Part shown: positions 34,541 through 44,197 of the stretch, piece by piece | How positions within the stretch are numbered: the first letter of the stretch is position 1 | How the letters are laid out: each line of letters begins with the position of its first letter | Assembly (NCBI RefSeq): GCF_002286975.1 | Contig: NZ_NSKB01000002.1 | Span: forward strand, 718,780 to 782,779 | Source of the DNA: Halomonas salipaludis | GTDB lineage: Bacteria > Pseudomonadota > Gammaproteobacteria > Pseudomonadales > Halomonadaceae | Length of the DNA: 64,000 bases | Direction of reading: 5' to 3' | Notes under the pieces: generated by a model | What the model saw: only the letters and a program-made list of their open reading frames with translations | The model's database searches: none | Told to the model about the DNA's origin: nothing | Program-made: the position numbers and the translations under genes

Positions 34541-35557
34541 CTAGGTTTCGAGTAGACGGAGGGAATCGCCGGCACCGACGTTGAGTCGCTGCGCCTCCTC
34601 CTCAGTGAGAACCATCACCCCGTCCGCGTCGGGGCCGCGGCCGACCCAGGCGGCGCGGAAATCGGGCATCCCGGTGGTCGATGCCAGCCAGGTATGGCGC
34701 TCGCTGCTGGCGGCCTGGGACGTGACCTCGACCTGGCACAGCCGCGAGTCGCGCACCGCGCGCACATCGTCGATATAGGCCTCCACGGTGGGGCCGCCGT
34801 CGAAGATGTCGATATAGCCCTCCCAGCGCAGGCCCTCCTTCTTGAGCATCTCCAGCGCCGGGCGGGTGTGCTCGTGGACCTCGCCGATGCAGGCCCGCGC
34901 CTCCTCGCTCATGAAGGTGGTGTAGATCGGGAACTTGGGCATCAGCTCGCCGATAAAGCTCTTCTGCCCGAGCCCCGTCAGGCGGTCGGCCTCGTTGAAG
35001 TCCATGGGGAAGAAGTGGCTGCCCAGACACTCCCAGAACGGGCTGATGCCGGCCTCGTTGAAGACCCCGCGCATCTCCGCCAGCACCTTGGCCGGGAAGC
35101 GGTCGCGGAACTGCGCCATGAACAGCCAGCGCGCCTTGGAGAGCAGCGCGCCGTTGCGGTGGCGACGATACTCAGGGCGCAGGTAGAGCGAGCACACCTC
35201 GGCATCGCCGGTGTGGTCGGAGCTCAGGAACAGGGTGTCGATGGTGCGGTGCAGGTCGAGCTGCACCGAGGAGTGCGCCAGAGTACCCAACCGGTAGTTG
35301 TAGAACGGCACCTCGCGGCCGACCTGGCCCTCGATGGCGCAGCAGCCGGCCAACTCGCCGCTGACGTCGTCCTCGAGCACGAAGAAGTAAAGCCGGTCAT
35401 CCGCCGGCGTGCGCTCCTCGAAGGCACTGACCGCCAGTTCGATCTTGCTGGCCAGAAAGTCACGGTTGTCGGGCAGCGAGGTGAAGCCCACGCCGGTCTG
35501 CTGGGCCAGCGCCTGGAGGCCGTCGAGGTCGCCGCGGGCAATCGGACGAATGCGCAT
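34541..35557 (-). CDS. aruG: Arginine/ornithine succinyltransferase, beta-like subunit
   Basis: A 338-residue AstA-family protein starting MRIRPIARGDLDGLQALAQQ. Family segments are LYLRPEYRRHRNGALLSKAR, FWECLGSHFFPMDF and IDIFDGGPTVEAYI. Two adjacent AstA-type genes encode the heterodimeric succinyltransferase (AruF/AruG) of pseudomonads, which transfers succinyl from succinyl-CoA to arginine. The start ATG overlaps the preceding stop (TGATG). The frame is open far upstream, but that part is the shadow of the preceding gene. Confidence 0.93.
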   Translation of the reverse strand: MRIRPIARGDLDGLQALAQQTGVGFTSLPDNRDFLASKIELAVSAFEERTPADDRLYFFVLEDDVSGELAGCCAIEGQVGREVPFYNYRLGTLAHSSVQLDLHRTIDTLFLSSDHTGDAEVCSLYLRPEYRRHRNGALLSKARWLFMAQFRDRFPAKVLAEMRGVFNEAGISPFWECLGSHFFPMDFNEADRLTGLGQKSFIGELMPKFPIYTTFMSEEARACIGEVHEHTRPALEMLKKEGLRWEGYIDIFDGGPTVEAYIDDVRAVRDSRLCQVEVTSQAASSERHTWLASTTGMPDFRAAWVGRGPDADGVMVLTEEEAQRLNVGAGDSLRLLET

Positions 35558-36621
35558 CACAGTTCTCCCTCGTCGAGTGCATCGATGGCGGCGGGCAGCG
35601 CCAAGGGAGCGGCCAGTACCGCACGGCCCTCCTCGACGCCGAGGATCTCGGCATGCTCCGGCGACAGCATCAACTGGCCGGTGGGCGACAGCGCATAGCG
35701 CGCCACCACGCAGCGAAAATCGCCAAGCTGCTGGTTGGCGATCATCGCCGGCTCGGCGTCGGGCAGGGTATGCGCCGGGCGCACCCGCACCGGGTGCCAG
35801 GCGGCGCGCCGGAACGACTCGAGGCGCGTGCGCTCGGCCTTGACCACCGGTCCGGCGTCGAAGATATCGACGTGGCGCGAGCGCACGAAGCCCTCGGCCA
35901 GCATCTCCTCCAGGGCCGGCTCGTGGTCCGGATGCTCGCGGCCAATGGCGGCCCGCGCCTGGGGCGTGAGCAGCGGCAGGTAGAGCGGAAACTGCGGCAT
36001 CACCTCGGCGATGAAGCTCTTCGAGCGCACCCCGGCGATATGATTCATCTCCTGGTAGCCGCGCACGAAGAAGTGGCGCCCGACGCTGTTCCAGAACGGC
36101 GACTCGCCGTCGCCGTCCAGGTAGCCCGGGAAGGCCACGGCGAGGATCTCGGCGAAACGCTCCGGATACTGGGCGATGAACATCAGCCGCGCGCGGCGCA
36201 GCAGGCTCATCGCGCTGGTGCCCTGGTAACGCGAGTCCAGCGACAGTGCGCACAGCAGAGTCGCCTCGGAGACCTCGTGGGACAGCGACAGGGTCTGCAC
36301 CTCGCGGCGCACGTTGAGCTGCTGCGAGGCGTGGATCAGGGTCTCCTGGCGGTAGGTGTAGTAGGCCTCGTTGGCGCCGGCCTGGGCGCGGATGGTGGCG
36401 GTGCCCACCACCTCGCCGCGCTCGCGGTCCTCGAGCACGAAGGTGTAGTGCTCGTCGCCGGGGAACTCCACCTCGCGACTGAAGGCGCGCTGGGAGCGGG
36501 TGATGCGCTCCTCGAGGCGGTCGCGGTGCGCCGGCAGGTTGGTCAGGCGCGGCGTGGCGCTGCCGGCGAGACGCTCCAGGGCCGGCAGGTCAGCCGCACG
36601 GGCGGGACGAACGACCAGCAT
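35557..36621 (-). CDS. aruF: Arginine/ornithine succinyltransferase, alpha-like subunit
   Basis: 354 residues of the AstA family starting MLVVRPARAADLPALERLAG, clearly paralogous to the next gene (shared FWNSVGRHFF/FWECLGSHFF and IFDAGPVV/IFDGGPTV segments). It is the first subunit of the arginine N-succinyltransferase that opens the pathway. CAGGAGGA precedes the ATG at 36621. Its order after astC matches the aruCFGDB arrangement of Pseudomonas. Confidence 0.93.
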   Translation of the reverse strand: MLVVRPARAADLPALERLAGSATPRLTNLPAHRDRLEERITRSQRAFSREVEFPGDEHYTFVLEDRERGEVVGTATIRAQAGANEAYYTYRQETLIHASQQLNVRREVQTLSLSHEVSEATLLCALSLDSRYQGTSAMSLLRRARLMFIAQYPERFAEILAVAFPGYLDGDGESPFWNSVGRHFFVRGYQEMNHIAGVRSKSFIAEVMPQFPLYLPLLTPQARAAIGREHPDHEPALEEMLAEGFVRSRHVDIFDAGPVVKAERTRLESFRRAAWHPVRVRPAHTLPDAEPAMIANQQLGDFRCVVARYALSPTGQLMLSPEHAEILGVEEGRAVLAAPLALPAAIDALDEGEL

Positions 36622-36662
36622 GGCGTGTCCTCCTGAGCGAGACGATGGGGCGGGCACTTGGC

Positions 36663-37877
36663 TCACGCCTTGGCCACCAGCGTGGCGATGGCGCGTTCGA
36701 GGCGCGCCATGCCCTCTTCGATATCGGCTTCGGGGATCACCAGCGACGGCGCCATGCGCAGCACGTTGGGGCCGGCGATCAGCGCCATCAGGCCCTCGTC
36801 GATGGCCAGTGGCAGGATATCCTTGGCCTGGCCCTCGTACTCAGGCGCCATCTGCGCGCCGATCAACAGGCCCATGCCACGGATCTCCTGGAACACGCCG
36901 TGCTTGCGGTTGATGGTCTCGAGATGCTCGCGGAACAGTTCGTGGCGCTTCTTGACGCCCTCCAGCACCTCCGGGGTGTCGATATACTCGATGGCCGCCA
37001 GCGCCACCGCCGAGGCCAGCGGGTTGCCGCCGTAGGTGGAGCCGTGGGTGCCGACGGCCAGCGAGGTGGCAATCGCATCGCTGGTCAGCATGGCGCCCAC
37101 CGGAATGCCGCCGCCCAGCGACTTGGCGCTGGTCAGGATGTCGGGGATCACGCCATAGTTCTTGTAGGCGTAGAGCTCACCGCAGCGCCCGGCGCCGGTC
37201 TGCACTTCATCGAACACCAGCAGGGCATTATGGGCGTTGCAGAGATCGCGCAGGCCCTGCAGGAATTCCTGCGTCGCGGGGACGATACCGCCCTCGCCCT
37301 GCATCGGCTCGACCATGATCGCGCAGGTGTCATCGCCGACCAGCGCGCGCACGCTGTCGAGGTCGTTGTAGGTGGCGTGCAGGATGCCGCCGGGCACCGG
37401 GCCGAAGCCTTGGGAGTACTTGGGCTGGCCGCCGACGCTGACGGTGAAGAAGGTGCGTCCATGGAAGGAGTGCGAGAAGGAGATGATCTTATCCTTGTGC
37501 TCGCCGTGGTGGTCCACCGCCCAGCGCCGCGCCAGCTTGAGCGCCGCCTCGTTGGCCTCGCCGCCGGAGGAGCACATGAACACCTTGTCGGCGAAGGTGC
37601 GCTCGACCAGGGCGCGGGCAAGTTTCAGCGCCGGCTCGTTGGTGTAGACGTTGGAGAGGTGCCAGAGCTTGTCGGCCTGGGCCTTGAGGGCGTTGACCAG
37701 CACCGGGTGGCAGTGCCCCAGCGAGTTCACCGCGATGCCGCCGGCGAAGTCGATGTACTCACGGCCCTGCTGGTCCCACAGGCGGCTGCCCTCGCCGCGC
37801 ACCGGAATCACCTGCTGCGGCGCATAGTTGGGCGTCATGTAACGGTCGAAGTCGCTGCGGGTCGGGGTCTGGCTCAT
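36663..37877 (-). CDS. astC: Succinylornithine/acetylornithine aminotransferase
   Basis: A 404-residue class III (PLP) aminotransferase. The PLP Lys lies in [12 protein letters not shown], the phosphate-binding loop in [16 protein letters not shown], and the Asp that pairs with the pyridine nitrogen in [12 protein letters not shown]. It is the third pathway enzyme and the first gene of the operon, and can often also act in arginine synthesis. An ATG at 37877 is preferred; one at 37889 is possible. The gene stops 42 bases before aruF. Confidence 0.93.
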   Translation of the reverse strand: MSQTPTRSDFDRYMTPNYAPQQVIPVRGEGSRLWDQQGREYIDFAGGIAVNSLGHCHPVLVNALKAQADKLWHLSNVYTNEPALKLARALVERTFADKVFMCSSGGEANEAALKLARRWAVDHHGEHKDKIISFSHSFHGRTFFTVSVGGQPKYSQGFGPVPGGILHATYNDLDSVRALVGDDTCAIMVEPMQGEGGIVPATQEFLQGLRDLCNAHNALLVFDEVQTGAGRCGELYAYKNYGVIPDILTSAKSLGGGIPVGAMLTSDAIATSLAVGTHGSTYGGNPLASAVALAAIEYIDTPEVLEGVKKRHELFREHLETINRKHGVFQEIRGMGLLIGAQMAPEYEGQAKDILPLAIDEGLMALIAGPNVLRMAPSLVIPEADIEEGMARLERAIATLVAKA

Positions 37878-38016
37878 GAGGGTCTCCATCCACGGGGATC
37901 GATTGATTCAACGAGTATACGGCGCCGTCGTCACGCCAGGCTTTCAGCAATGGGACGGCGAATTATGAAAAGCGGTTAGACTAGCGGTATGAGTTCGCTT
38001 GCGTGAGGGCGCCACC

Positions 38017-38634
38017 ATGTTCAACACCACCGCCTGGAACCGGCTGCGCTACAGCCTCTATGCGCCGATCTACGATCTGGTCGCCGGGCGGGCCTTTCGC
38101 CGTGCCCGGCGCCAGTCGCTGGAACAGGTGACCTGGACGCCCGGCATGCGGGTGCTGCTGGTGGGCGCCGGTACCGGGCTCGACCTGCCCTTCCTGCCGC
38201 GCAACGTCGAGATCCACGCCACAGATCTGGCTCCAGCAATGGTCAAGCGCATCGTGCGGCGCGCCGAGGACCTACACCTCGACGTCGCCGCGTACAGCAT
38301 GGACGCCGCCGACCTCGACTACCCCGACGGCCACTTCGACGCGGTGGTGATGCACCTGATCGTGGCGGTGATGCCGGACCCGGCACGCGGCCTGGCCGAG
38401 GCCCACCGCGTACTGGCCAGCGACGGCCAGCTGTGTGTGATGGACAAGTTCCAGCCCGACGCCCATCCCGCCGGGATCGGCCGCCGCGCGCTGAACCTGG
38501 TGACCACGGCGCTGGCCACCGATATCACCCGCCAGGCCCGGCCGCTGCTGGAGAACGCCGGCTTCGTCATCGAGCACGACACGCCGGTGATGATGGGCGA
38601 GCTGTTTCGCGCCCTGCTGGCCAGCAAAGCCTGA
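38017..38634 (+). CDS. Class I SAM-dependent methyltransferase
   Basis: A 205-residue protein with the SAM-binding motif VLLVGAGTGLDLPF (motif I, about residues 47-60), an acidic residue after the second strand (IHATDLAPAMV), and FDAVVMHLIVAVMPDP (motif II). It resembles the phosphatidylethanolamine N-methyltransferase/UbiE group, but the substrate is not evident. A GAGGG lies upstream of the ATG at 38017. It is divergent from astC. Confidence 0.83.
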   Translation: MFNTTAWNRLRYSLYAPIYDLVAGRAFRRARRQSLEQVTWTPGMRVLLVGAGTGLDLPFLPRNVEIHATDLAPAMVKRIVRRAEDLHLDVAAYSMDAADLDYPDGHFDAVVMHLIVAVMPDPARGLAEAHRVLASDGQLCVMDKFQPDAHPAGIGRRALNLVTTALATDITRQARPLLENAGFVIEHDTPVMMGELFRALLASKA

Positions 38635-38656
38635 CCGAGGCGCCTCGCTGCCCGAT

Positions 38657-39544
38657 TCAGGAAGCTCTCTGCGGCGCGATGGTCAACCACACGCCGACGA
38701 TCACCACCGCGCTGGCCAGCACCTGCAGCGCCACGATGCGCTCGTCGAGCCACAGCCAGGCGCCGAGCATGGTGAACACCGGCAGCAGGTTGAGGTAGAT
38801 CGCCGCGCGGGTTGGGCCGATATCGGCCAGGGCGCTGTTGTAGAGCAGCAGCGCCACCACCGAGGGGAAGATACCCAGGTAGGCCAGCCCCAGCAGCTGC
38901 CCGCCGCTGATCTGCGGCAGCTGCTGGATGGCGCCCTCGAACAGCGCGATCGGCGCCAGCGCCAGGTTGGCGATCACCAGCATCACCAGCAGGCCGCCGT
39001 AGCGTGGAAAGCGCGCCATATGCGTCTTGACCAGCAGCGAGTAGCCCACCCACACCAGCACCGCCAGCAGCATGATCGCATCGCCCGGGTTGACCCCGCC
39101 GGCAAGCGCCGGGCCCTGCTGGCCGGCGCTGATCACCGTCACCGCGCCGCCCAGCGACAGCGCCACCCCCAGCCACTGCACGACGCGGAAGCGCTCGCCG
39201 AGCAGTGCCACGCTGAACAGCAGGGTCACCACCGGGATCATGCTCTCGAGGATCGCCACGTTGGTCGCCGAGGTGTAGTTGAGCGCGGCGTAGATCAGCG
39301 CATTGAAGAACGCCACCCCGGTCAGCGCCAGCCCCACCAGCGGCCGCCAGTGCTCGCGAAACAGCGGCCAGCCGCGGCGCGCCTGATGCCAGCCCAGCGG
39401 CAGCATGATCAACAGCGCGATGAAGACCCGGCCCAGCGAGATGGTGAACGGCGGCAGCCCCGCCAGTGCCTTGCCGACCAGGATATTGCCGGCGAAGATC
39501 GCCGCCACCAGCAGCAGAAATAAATGGGGTTTAAGCGCGCGAAT
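38657..39544 (-). CDS. EamA/DMT family transporter with probable ATT start
   Basis: About 295 residues with ten membrane helices in two EamA halves. The family N-terminus ALKPHLFLLLVAAIFAGN extends upstream of the first conventional start (GTG at 39508). No ATG, GTG or TTG lies between the upstream in-frame stop and that point that fits. However, a perfect AAGGAGG at 39550-39556 is followed, 5 bases on, by ATT at 39542-39544, giving I/M-RALKPHLF. A rare ATT start (as in infC) or a mutated ATG is the best explanation. It probably exports a small metabolite or amino acid. Confidence 0.8.
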   Translation of the reverse strand: MRALKPHLFLLLVAAIFAGNILVGKALAGLPPFTISLGRVFIALLIMLPLGWHQARRGWPLFREHWRPLVGLALTGVAFFNALIYAALNYTSATNVAILESMIPVVTLLFSVALLGERFRVVQWLGVALSLGGAVTVISAGQQGPALAGGVNPGDAIMLLAVLVWVGYSLLVKTHMARFPRYGGLLVMLVIANLALAPIALFEGAIQQLPQISGGQLLGLAYLGIFPSVVALLLYNSALADIGPTRAAIYLNLLPVFTMLGAWLWLDERIVALQVLASAVVIVGVWLTIAPQRAS

Positions 39545-39565
39545 AGGCGCCTCCTTGAGCTTTCC

Positions 39566-39690
39566 CTGAAAACTGTCTGTGCTCGATCATACAGCGTTAA
39601 AAATCGGCTCAAAGTACTCATTTACACCGCGCAAACTCCGTCTTCTCGCCAATTTTTGCCTTGTCTGATCTTCGCTCGACGACTTTTCAG
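39566..39690. repeat. 125-bp interspersed repeat related to the element at 25821-26085
   Basis: The ends CTGAAAA and TTTTCAG are complementary over 7 bases. The left two-thirds (GTGCTCGATCATACAGCGTT, then CTCATTTACAC and AAACTCCG) align with the inverse of 26000-26070. It looks like an internally deleted relative. It lies between the EamA gene and the AraC-type regulator, upstream of the Shine-Dalgarno sequence of the former. Confidence 0.65.
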
Positions 39691-39720
39691 AAAAAGCTTA
39701 GCTATACTACCTGCGCTCGC

Positions 39721-40698
39721 TCAGACCAGGCGCTCTTCGCGCGGGGTCATGCCGAAGTGGTTGCGGTAGGCGGTGGAGAAGTGTGCCCCCGACGAGAAGC
39801 CGGTCAGCAGCGCGATATCGCCCACCGCGCGGTCGCACTCGCGCAGCAGTTTGCGCGCCTCCTGCAGGCGCAGGTCGAGATAGTAGCGGCTGGGCACCGC
39901 CTGCAGATACTTCTTGAACAGCCGCTCGAGCTGGCGCCGCGAGATACCCAGGTGCTCGGCCAGCTCGTGGGTGGTTAGCGGCTCCTCGATATTAGCTTCC
40001 ATCAGGGTGACCGCCTCGACCAGGCTCTGCGGGGCGTGGCCCAGCCGCGAGCGCAGCGGCACGTGCTGGGGCTCGTCGCCGGGGCGAATGCGCTCGCACA
40101 CGAAGTGCTCCGAGACCGCCTCGGCGAGACGCTGGCCGTGGTGCTGGCCGATCAGCGTCATCATCATGTCCATCGCCGCGGTGCCGCCGCCGCAGGTCAG
40201 CCGGTCGCGGTCGATCTCGAACAGCTGCTGGGAGAGATTGACCCGCGGATAATCGCGGGCGAAGGCGTCGAAGCGCTGCCACGGCAGGGTCGCACGGTAG
40301 CCGTCGAGGACACCGGCGCGAGCCAGCACCTCGGTACCGCCAGCCACGCCACCCAGCACCACGCCGCGCCCGGCGAGGCGCCTGAGCCAATCGCAGAGGC
40401 TCGGCGGCAGGCTCAGCGGCAGCGGGCTCGGCGCGCACACCAGCAGCATGTCGAGGCCGGCATCGTCCTCGCCCACGGCGTGGCGCGGCGTCAGCGACAG
40501 CTCACTGGCGCTGCGGGTCTCATGCGCCTCGAGACCGTAGGTGAGCGGCACGTAGAGGCGCGCGCCGGCAAGCTGATTGGCCACCTGCAGTGGCTCCAGG
40601 GCACAGGCCTGGGCCAGCAGCGAGAATCCCGGCAGCAGCAGGAAGGCGATCTGGCGGCTGGTGATGGGCTGGGCGCTGGCGGGTCGGAGTGCAGGCAT
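39721..40698 (-). CDS. AraC-type regulator with DJ-1/GATase-like domain (GlxA/ArgR-like)
   Basis: 325 residues: an N-terminal GATase1-like sensor domain (residues ~10-190, FLLLPGFSLLAQACALEPLQ) and a C-terminal AraC DNA-binding domain (LTTHELAEHLGISRRQLERL, then SSGAHFSTAYRNHFGMTPRE). The segment VTLMEANIEEPLTTHELAEH closely recalls the AraC-type ArgR of Pseudomonas aeruginosa, which controls the aru operon. With an aru-type operon 2 kb away, control of arginine catabolism is a fair inference. The usual reactive Cys of DJ-1 proteins is not seen in GGVAGGTEVL. Confidence 0.85.
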   Translation of the reverse strand: MPALRPASAQPITSRQIAFLLLPGFSLLAQACALEPLQVANQLAGARLYVPLTYGLEAHETRSASELSLTPRHAVGEDDAGLDMLLVCAPSPLPLSLPPSLCDWLRRLAGRGVVLGGVAGGTEVLARAGVLDGYRATLPWQRFDAFARDYPRVNLSQQLFEIDRDRLTCGGGTAAMDMMMTLIGQHHGQRLAEAVSEHFVCERIRPGDEPQHVPLRSRLGHAPQSLVEAVTLMEANIEEPLTTHELAEHLGISRRQLERLFKKYLQAVPSRYYLDLRLQEARKLLRECDRAVGDIALLTGFSSGAHFSTAYRNHFGMTPREERLV

Positions 40699-40810
40699 CG
40701 CTATCGCCGTGGTGAGCTGGGAGTCACATCTTACCCAATTGCCGCCTCGCCGGCAGCGCCATCCGGCACTACCGGCGACCCTCGTCGCAAGCGCCGGTCG
40801 CAGATACGCA

Positions 40811-40837
40811 AACGCCGGGCCCAAGGGGCCCGGCGTT
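40811..40837 (-). terminator. Strong hairpin terminator
   Basis: AACGCCGGGCCC / GGGCCCGGCGTT form a perfect 12-bp stem with a 3-base loop, 18 bases past the stop of the minus-strand small membrane protein gene. On that strand it is followed by TTTG. Confidence 0.8.
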
Positions 40838-40855
40838 GAGCTGGGTTGGGAGCTG

Positions 40856-41056
40856 TCAGCGTCCCAGGAAGTGGAACGCCAAGCCAGCGACCAGTACCAG
40901 AATCACTGCCACCGGCAGCAGCCTGTGCATACCCGTGGGTGGTTTCTTGGCTTCAGGCTGGCGCTGGGGCTCGGCTTCGTCGTAGTCCTCGGGAATCCGT
41001 TGGCCCATTACGTGCTCTTTCTCTTCTTCCGGGGTCTTGCTTTCCTTGGTGTCCAT
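40856..41056 (-). CDS. Small tail-anchored membrane protein, unknown function
   Basis: 66 residues: a charged, Glu/Lys/Pro-rich N-terminal half, then one C-terminal membrane helix (LLPVAVILVLVAGLAFHF) ending LGR. AGGAGG precedes the ATG and a strong terminator follows the stop, so it is very likely a real gene. It matches no family I recognise. Confidence 0.65.
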   Translation of the reverse strand: MDTKESKTPEEEKEHVMGQRIPEDYDEAEPQRQPEAKKPPTGMHRLLPVAVILVLVAGLAFHFLGR

Positions 41057-41156
41057 AGGGACCTCCTCGCTACCCAGGGGAATACTGCGCTATCCCTTAG
41101 ACTAGCCCGCGGCGCAGGCGTTCACCACTGGCTCAGCGCCCGACTCAGCGTTCGGC

Positions 41157-42368
41157 TTACAGTTCGACCACGTCGAAGTCGGCGACCGGATCGGCGTCGG
41201 CGTCATAGTCCACGTCGTCGCGCTCGAAGCCGAACAGCTTGAGGAACTCGTGCTTATAGCCGGCGTAGTCGGTGATCTCGAATAGGTTGTCGCTGGTGAC
41301 CTGGGGCCACAGCTCCTTGCAGGCCTGCTGGACATCGTCGCGCAGCTCCCAGTCGTCGAGGCGCAGGCGACCGGCCTCGTCGGTGGAGAATTGCCCCGCT
41401 TGCCCTTGGGAAGAGTAGAGGTACTCGCCGAACAGCCGGTTGAGCTGATCGATGGTGCCCTCGTGGATGCCCTGCTCCTTCATCACCCGATAGACCATGG
41501 CGATATACAGCGGCATCACCGGAATCGCCGCGCTGGCCTGAGTCACCACCGACTTGAGCACCGCCACATTGGCGCCGCCGCCGCTGGCCTTGAGCTTGGC
41601 GTCGATCTCACCGGCAGCGCGGTCGAGGTCCTCCTTGGCCTTGCCCAGCGCGCCGTGCCAGTAGATCGGCCAGGTGATCTCGGTGCCGATGTAGCTGAAC
41701 GCCACGCTGCGTGCGCCCGGCGCCAGCACCCCGGCCTGGTCGAGGGCGCTCATCCACAGCTCCCAGTCCTCGCCGCCCATCACCGTGATGGTGTCGTCGA
41801 TCTCCTGCTGGGTGGCGGGCTCCACCTCGGCCTCGATGATGGCATCCTTGTTGGTGTCGATGGCGGTGGCGCGGTAGGTCTCACCGATCGGCTTGAGCGC
41901 CGAGCGCTTGAGCTCGCCGCTGTCAGGCAGCTTGCGCACCGGCGAGGCCAGCGAGTAGACCACCAGGTCGATCTGGCCGAGGTCGGCCTTGATCATCTCG
42001 ATGGCTTTATCCCGCGCCTCGTGGGAAAAGGCGTCGCCGTTGATCGACTTGCTGTAGAGTCCCTCGGCCTTGGCGAACTTGTCGAACGCCGCGCTGTTGT
42101 ACCAGCCGGCGGTACCGGTACGCTTCTCGCTGCCCGGCTTCTCGAAGAACACCCCCAGGGTGTCGGCGCCGTAGCCGAAAGCGGCGGTGATGCGTGCTGC
42201 CAACCCATAGCCACTGGAGGCGCCGATCACCAGCACCTTCTTGGGGCCGCTGGCCTTGTCCAGACCGCGGGCGCGGGTCGCCTCGATCTGCTCGAGCACG
42301 TTCTTCTCGCAGCCGACCGGGTGGGTGGTGGTACAGATGAAACCGCGAACCTTGGGTTTGATGATCAC
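41157..42368 (-). CDS. fabV: Enoyl-[acyl-carrier-protein] reductase FabV
   Basis: A 403-residue protein of the FabV/trans-2-enoyl-CoA reductase family. It begins [20 protein letters not shown] from a GTG at 42368 with GAGG 6 bases upstream. The NADH loop [13 protein letters not shown] and the active site Tyr-x8-Lys ([10 protein letters not shown]) are present. It performs the last reduction in fatty-acid elongation. FabV is known to be insensitive to triclosan, so the organism is expected to tolerate it if this enzyme carries most of the activity. Confidence 0.95.
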   Translation of the reverse strand: MIIKPKVRGFICTTTHPVGCEKNVLEQIEATRARGLDKASGPKKVLVIGASSGYGLAARITAAFGYGADTLGVFFEKPGSEKRTGTAGWYNSAAFDKFAKAEGLYSKSINGDAFSHEARDKAIEMIKADLGQIDLVVYSLASPVRKLPDSGELKRSALKPIGETYRATAIDTNKDAIIEAEVEPATQQEIDDTITVMGGEDWELWMSALDQAGVLAPGARSVAFSYIGTEITWPIYWHGALGKAKEDLDRAAGEIDAKLKASGGGANVAVLKSVVTQASAAIPVMPLYIAMVYRVMKEQGIHEGTIDQLNRLFGEYLYSSQGQAGQFSTDEAGRLRLDDWELRDDVQQACKELWPQVTSDNLFEITDYAGYKHEFLKLFGFERDDVDYDADADPVADFDVVEL

Positions 42369-42503
42369 GTCAGACCTCGATACAACAGTGGACAGTTGGC
42401 GCCATTCTACCCACACAACGCCGACGCTGTCCGCCCTTGAGGTACACCGCCGGGTGGGACAAGATTGCCGGCTGATGCGCGACGAACACGGCAGGAGAGA
42501 GAA

Positions 42504-42890
42504 ATGGACGCCCAGACTCTGGTCGACGAACGCGGCGAGCTGTGGCTGGCATTGGCCCCGCTGTGGCTAGATCGCGAGCCCCGCGAGCGCGACTACGCGC
42601 GCATGGTCGAGGTCATCCAGCGCCACGACCTGACCCTCACCGAACTCGAGTGGATCTTTCGCATCGAGCTGGCCCCGGTGCTGTCACGCACCCAGATGTC
42701 GGTGGCCAGCGAATGGCGCCGCTTCGACGATTACCAGCTGATGAAGCGCCTGGTGGCGCATAACCTGCGCCTGCACGGCTGGCGCCGCAAGAGCTGGGCG
42801 CTGTTCTCCGGGCTGATCACCATGATGACCCGCCACCGCTGGAACGAGCTGATGACGCGGGTACTGATCGCCCGTGGCGAAGCGCCCTGA
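42504..42890 (+). CDS. Conserved hypothetical protein (DUF7079-like)
   Basis: A 128-residue soluble, Trp- and Arg-rich protein ([32 protein letters not shown]). AGGAGAGAG precedes the ATG at 42504. I recall similar short proteins under DUF7079; the function is unknown. It is divergent from fabV and converges with the glutathione peroxidase gene. Confidence 0.6.
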   Translation: MDAQTLVDERGELWLALAPLWLDREPRERDYARMVEVIQRHDLTLTELEWIFRIELAPVLSRTQMSVASEWRRFDDYQLMKRLVAHNLRLHGWRRKSWALFSGLITMMTRHRWNELMTRVLIARGEAP

Positions 42891-42892
42891 CC

Positions 42893-43405
42893 TCACACCT
42901 CGTAGGGCTCGTCGAGGGCCTCTTCCAACGCCACGCGCATTTGCCGCTCGCCGGCGCGCGGCCCGAAGCGCCGCAGCACCCGGCCATCGCGAGCGACCAG
43001 AAACTTGGTGAAGTTCCACTTGATCAGGGTGCTGCCCAGCACTCCGGGCGCCTGGCGGCGCAGTGCGACGAACAGCGGGTGGGCGCGCGGGCCGTTGACG
43101 CGCACCTTCTCCATCACCGGAAAGGTCACCGCGTACTCGCGCTCGCTGAAGTTGCAGAAGGCCTTGGCCGACTCCGGCGACTGGCGGGCAAACTGGTTGC
43201 AGGGAAACGCCAGCACGGTGAAGCCCTGGCGGTGATAGTGCCGATACAGCGCCTCCAGCTCCTTGAGCTGCGGGGTATAGCCGCAGCGGCTGGCGACGTT
43301 GACCACCAGCAGCACCTGGCCGCGCAGTGCACGCAGGTTGAAGGGCTCGCCGCGATGGGTACGACAGTCCAGTTCATGTAGAGGGAGTGTGGGTCGAGAT
43401 GCCAT
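42893..43405 (-). CDS. Glutathione peroxidase (Cys type)
   Basis: A 170-residue thioredoxin-fold peroxidase. The active-site Cys lies in NVASRCGYTPQ, with the partner motif LAFPCNQFARQSP and the Trp/Asn motif IKWNFTKFLV. Cysteine occupies the position of selenocysteine in animal enzymes. It reduces hydroperoxides with glutathione or thioredoxin. The ATG at 43405 is chosen by homology; an upstream extension to 43459 is less likely. Confidence 0.92.
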   Translation of the reverse strand: MASRPTLPLHELDCRTHRGEPFNLRALRGQVLLVVNVASRCGYTPQLKELEALYRHYHRQGFTVLAFPCNQFARQSPESAKAFCNFSEREYAVTFPVMEKVRVNGPRAHPLFVALRRQAPGVLGSTLIKWNFTKFLVARDGRVLRRFGPRAGERQMRVALEEALDEPYEV

Positions 43406-43515
43406 GGCCGCCGCTAGCGCTGGGTGAGAAACGCAAAACCGTCCACCCCACGATGCCACGCCCGACGCCGCGGCGCCAGCCTCGGGTAGTCATCCACGCC
43501 GCGGCCTGCGGCGAT

Positions 43516-44064
43516 TCATCGAGCCATCGCCAACTGACCGGCACGGCGTAGGTGCTCCACGGCCGCGCGGGTGTCCGGCGTTACCCCGTCGAGCGCCAGG
43601 GCCTCTTCCAGCGGCAGCCAGAAGGCCTCGGCGACCTCCTCGGCCTGCAGCGCCAAGGCGCCGTCGTGCTGCACAAGATAGACGCTGCCAAAGATATGGT
43701 GGCCGTCGGCGGCGTAGCGGAAGGCCAGACCGTCGCGCAGCGCCACGCCGCGAATGCCGAGCTCCTCGGCCAGCTCGCGACGCGCCGCCACGTGCACCGA
43801 CTCGCCGGCGCCGACCACGCCCCCCGCGGCCAGATCGAGGCCGCCGGGAAACACCTCCTTGGTCAGGGTGCGGCGCTGCACACACAGCTCACCGGCGGCG
43901 TTGAGCACCACCACATAGGTGGCGCGATGCCAGAACTGGAAGCGCCGCATCATTGCCCGCCGTGCGCTGCCGCACGGGCGGTTGCGGGCATCCACCAGCT
44001 GGATGCGCTCATCGGCGATCAACGGTGCCGGTAACGGCACCGCCGCGGAAACCTCGGCGCTCAT
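43516..44064 (-). CDS. NUDIX hydrolase (YfcD/IDI-like)
   Basis: A 182-residue protein with the full NUDIX box GGVVGAGESVHVAARRELAE then ELG (G-x5-E-x7-REUxEExGU). The N-terminal segment (ERIQLVDARNRPCGSARRAM, WHRATYVVVLN) places it near YfcD/isopentenyl-diphosphate-isomerase-like members. It probably hydrolyses a nucleoside-diphosphate-linked substrate. GGGAG precedes the ATG. It is divergent from the AidB-like gene. Confidence 0.87.
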   Translation of the reverse strand: MSAEVSAAVPLPAPLIADERIQLVDARNRPCGSARRAMMRRFQFWHRATYVVVLNAAGELCVQRRTLTKEVFPGGLDLAAGGVVGAGESVHVAARRELAEELGIRGVALRDGLAFRYAADGHHIFGSVYLVQHDGALALQAEEVAEAFWLPLEEALALDGVTPDTRAAVEHLRRAGQLAMAR

Positions 44065-44197
44065 CACACACTCCCATGGGCAGAACAGCGCTCAGCGTAA
44101 CCAGTCGCGCCGGCCGCGGCCAGCACGCGCCTCGACATTGACCCCACGCTGGGCGCTGGCCATGCTCGATTCAAGGCAGCACACCAGGAGCCACGCC

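Noticed and set aside
35653..36636. 327-codon plus-strand frame opposite aruF
   Set aside because: Shadow of a confidently identified gene; no start signal or family match.
43105..43330. Possible selenocysteine site in the glutathione peroxidase
   Set aside because: The active-site codon encodes Cys (NVASRCGYT) and the frame has no internal TGA.
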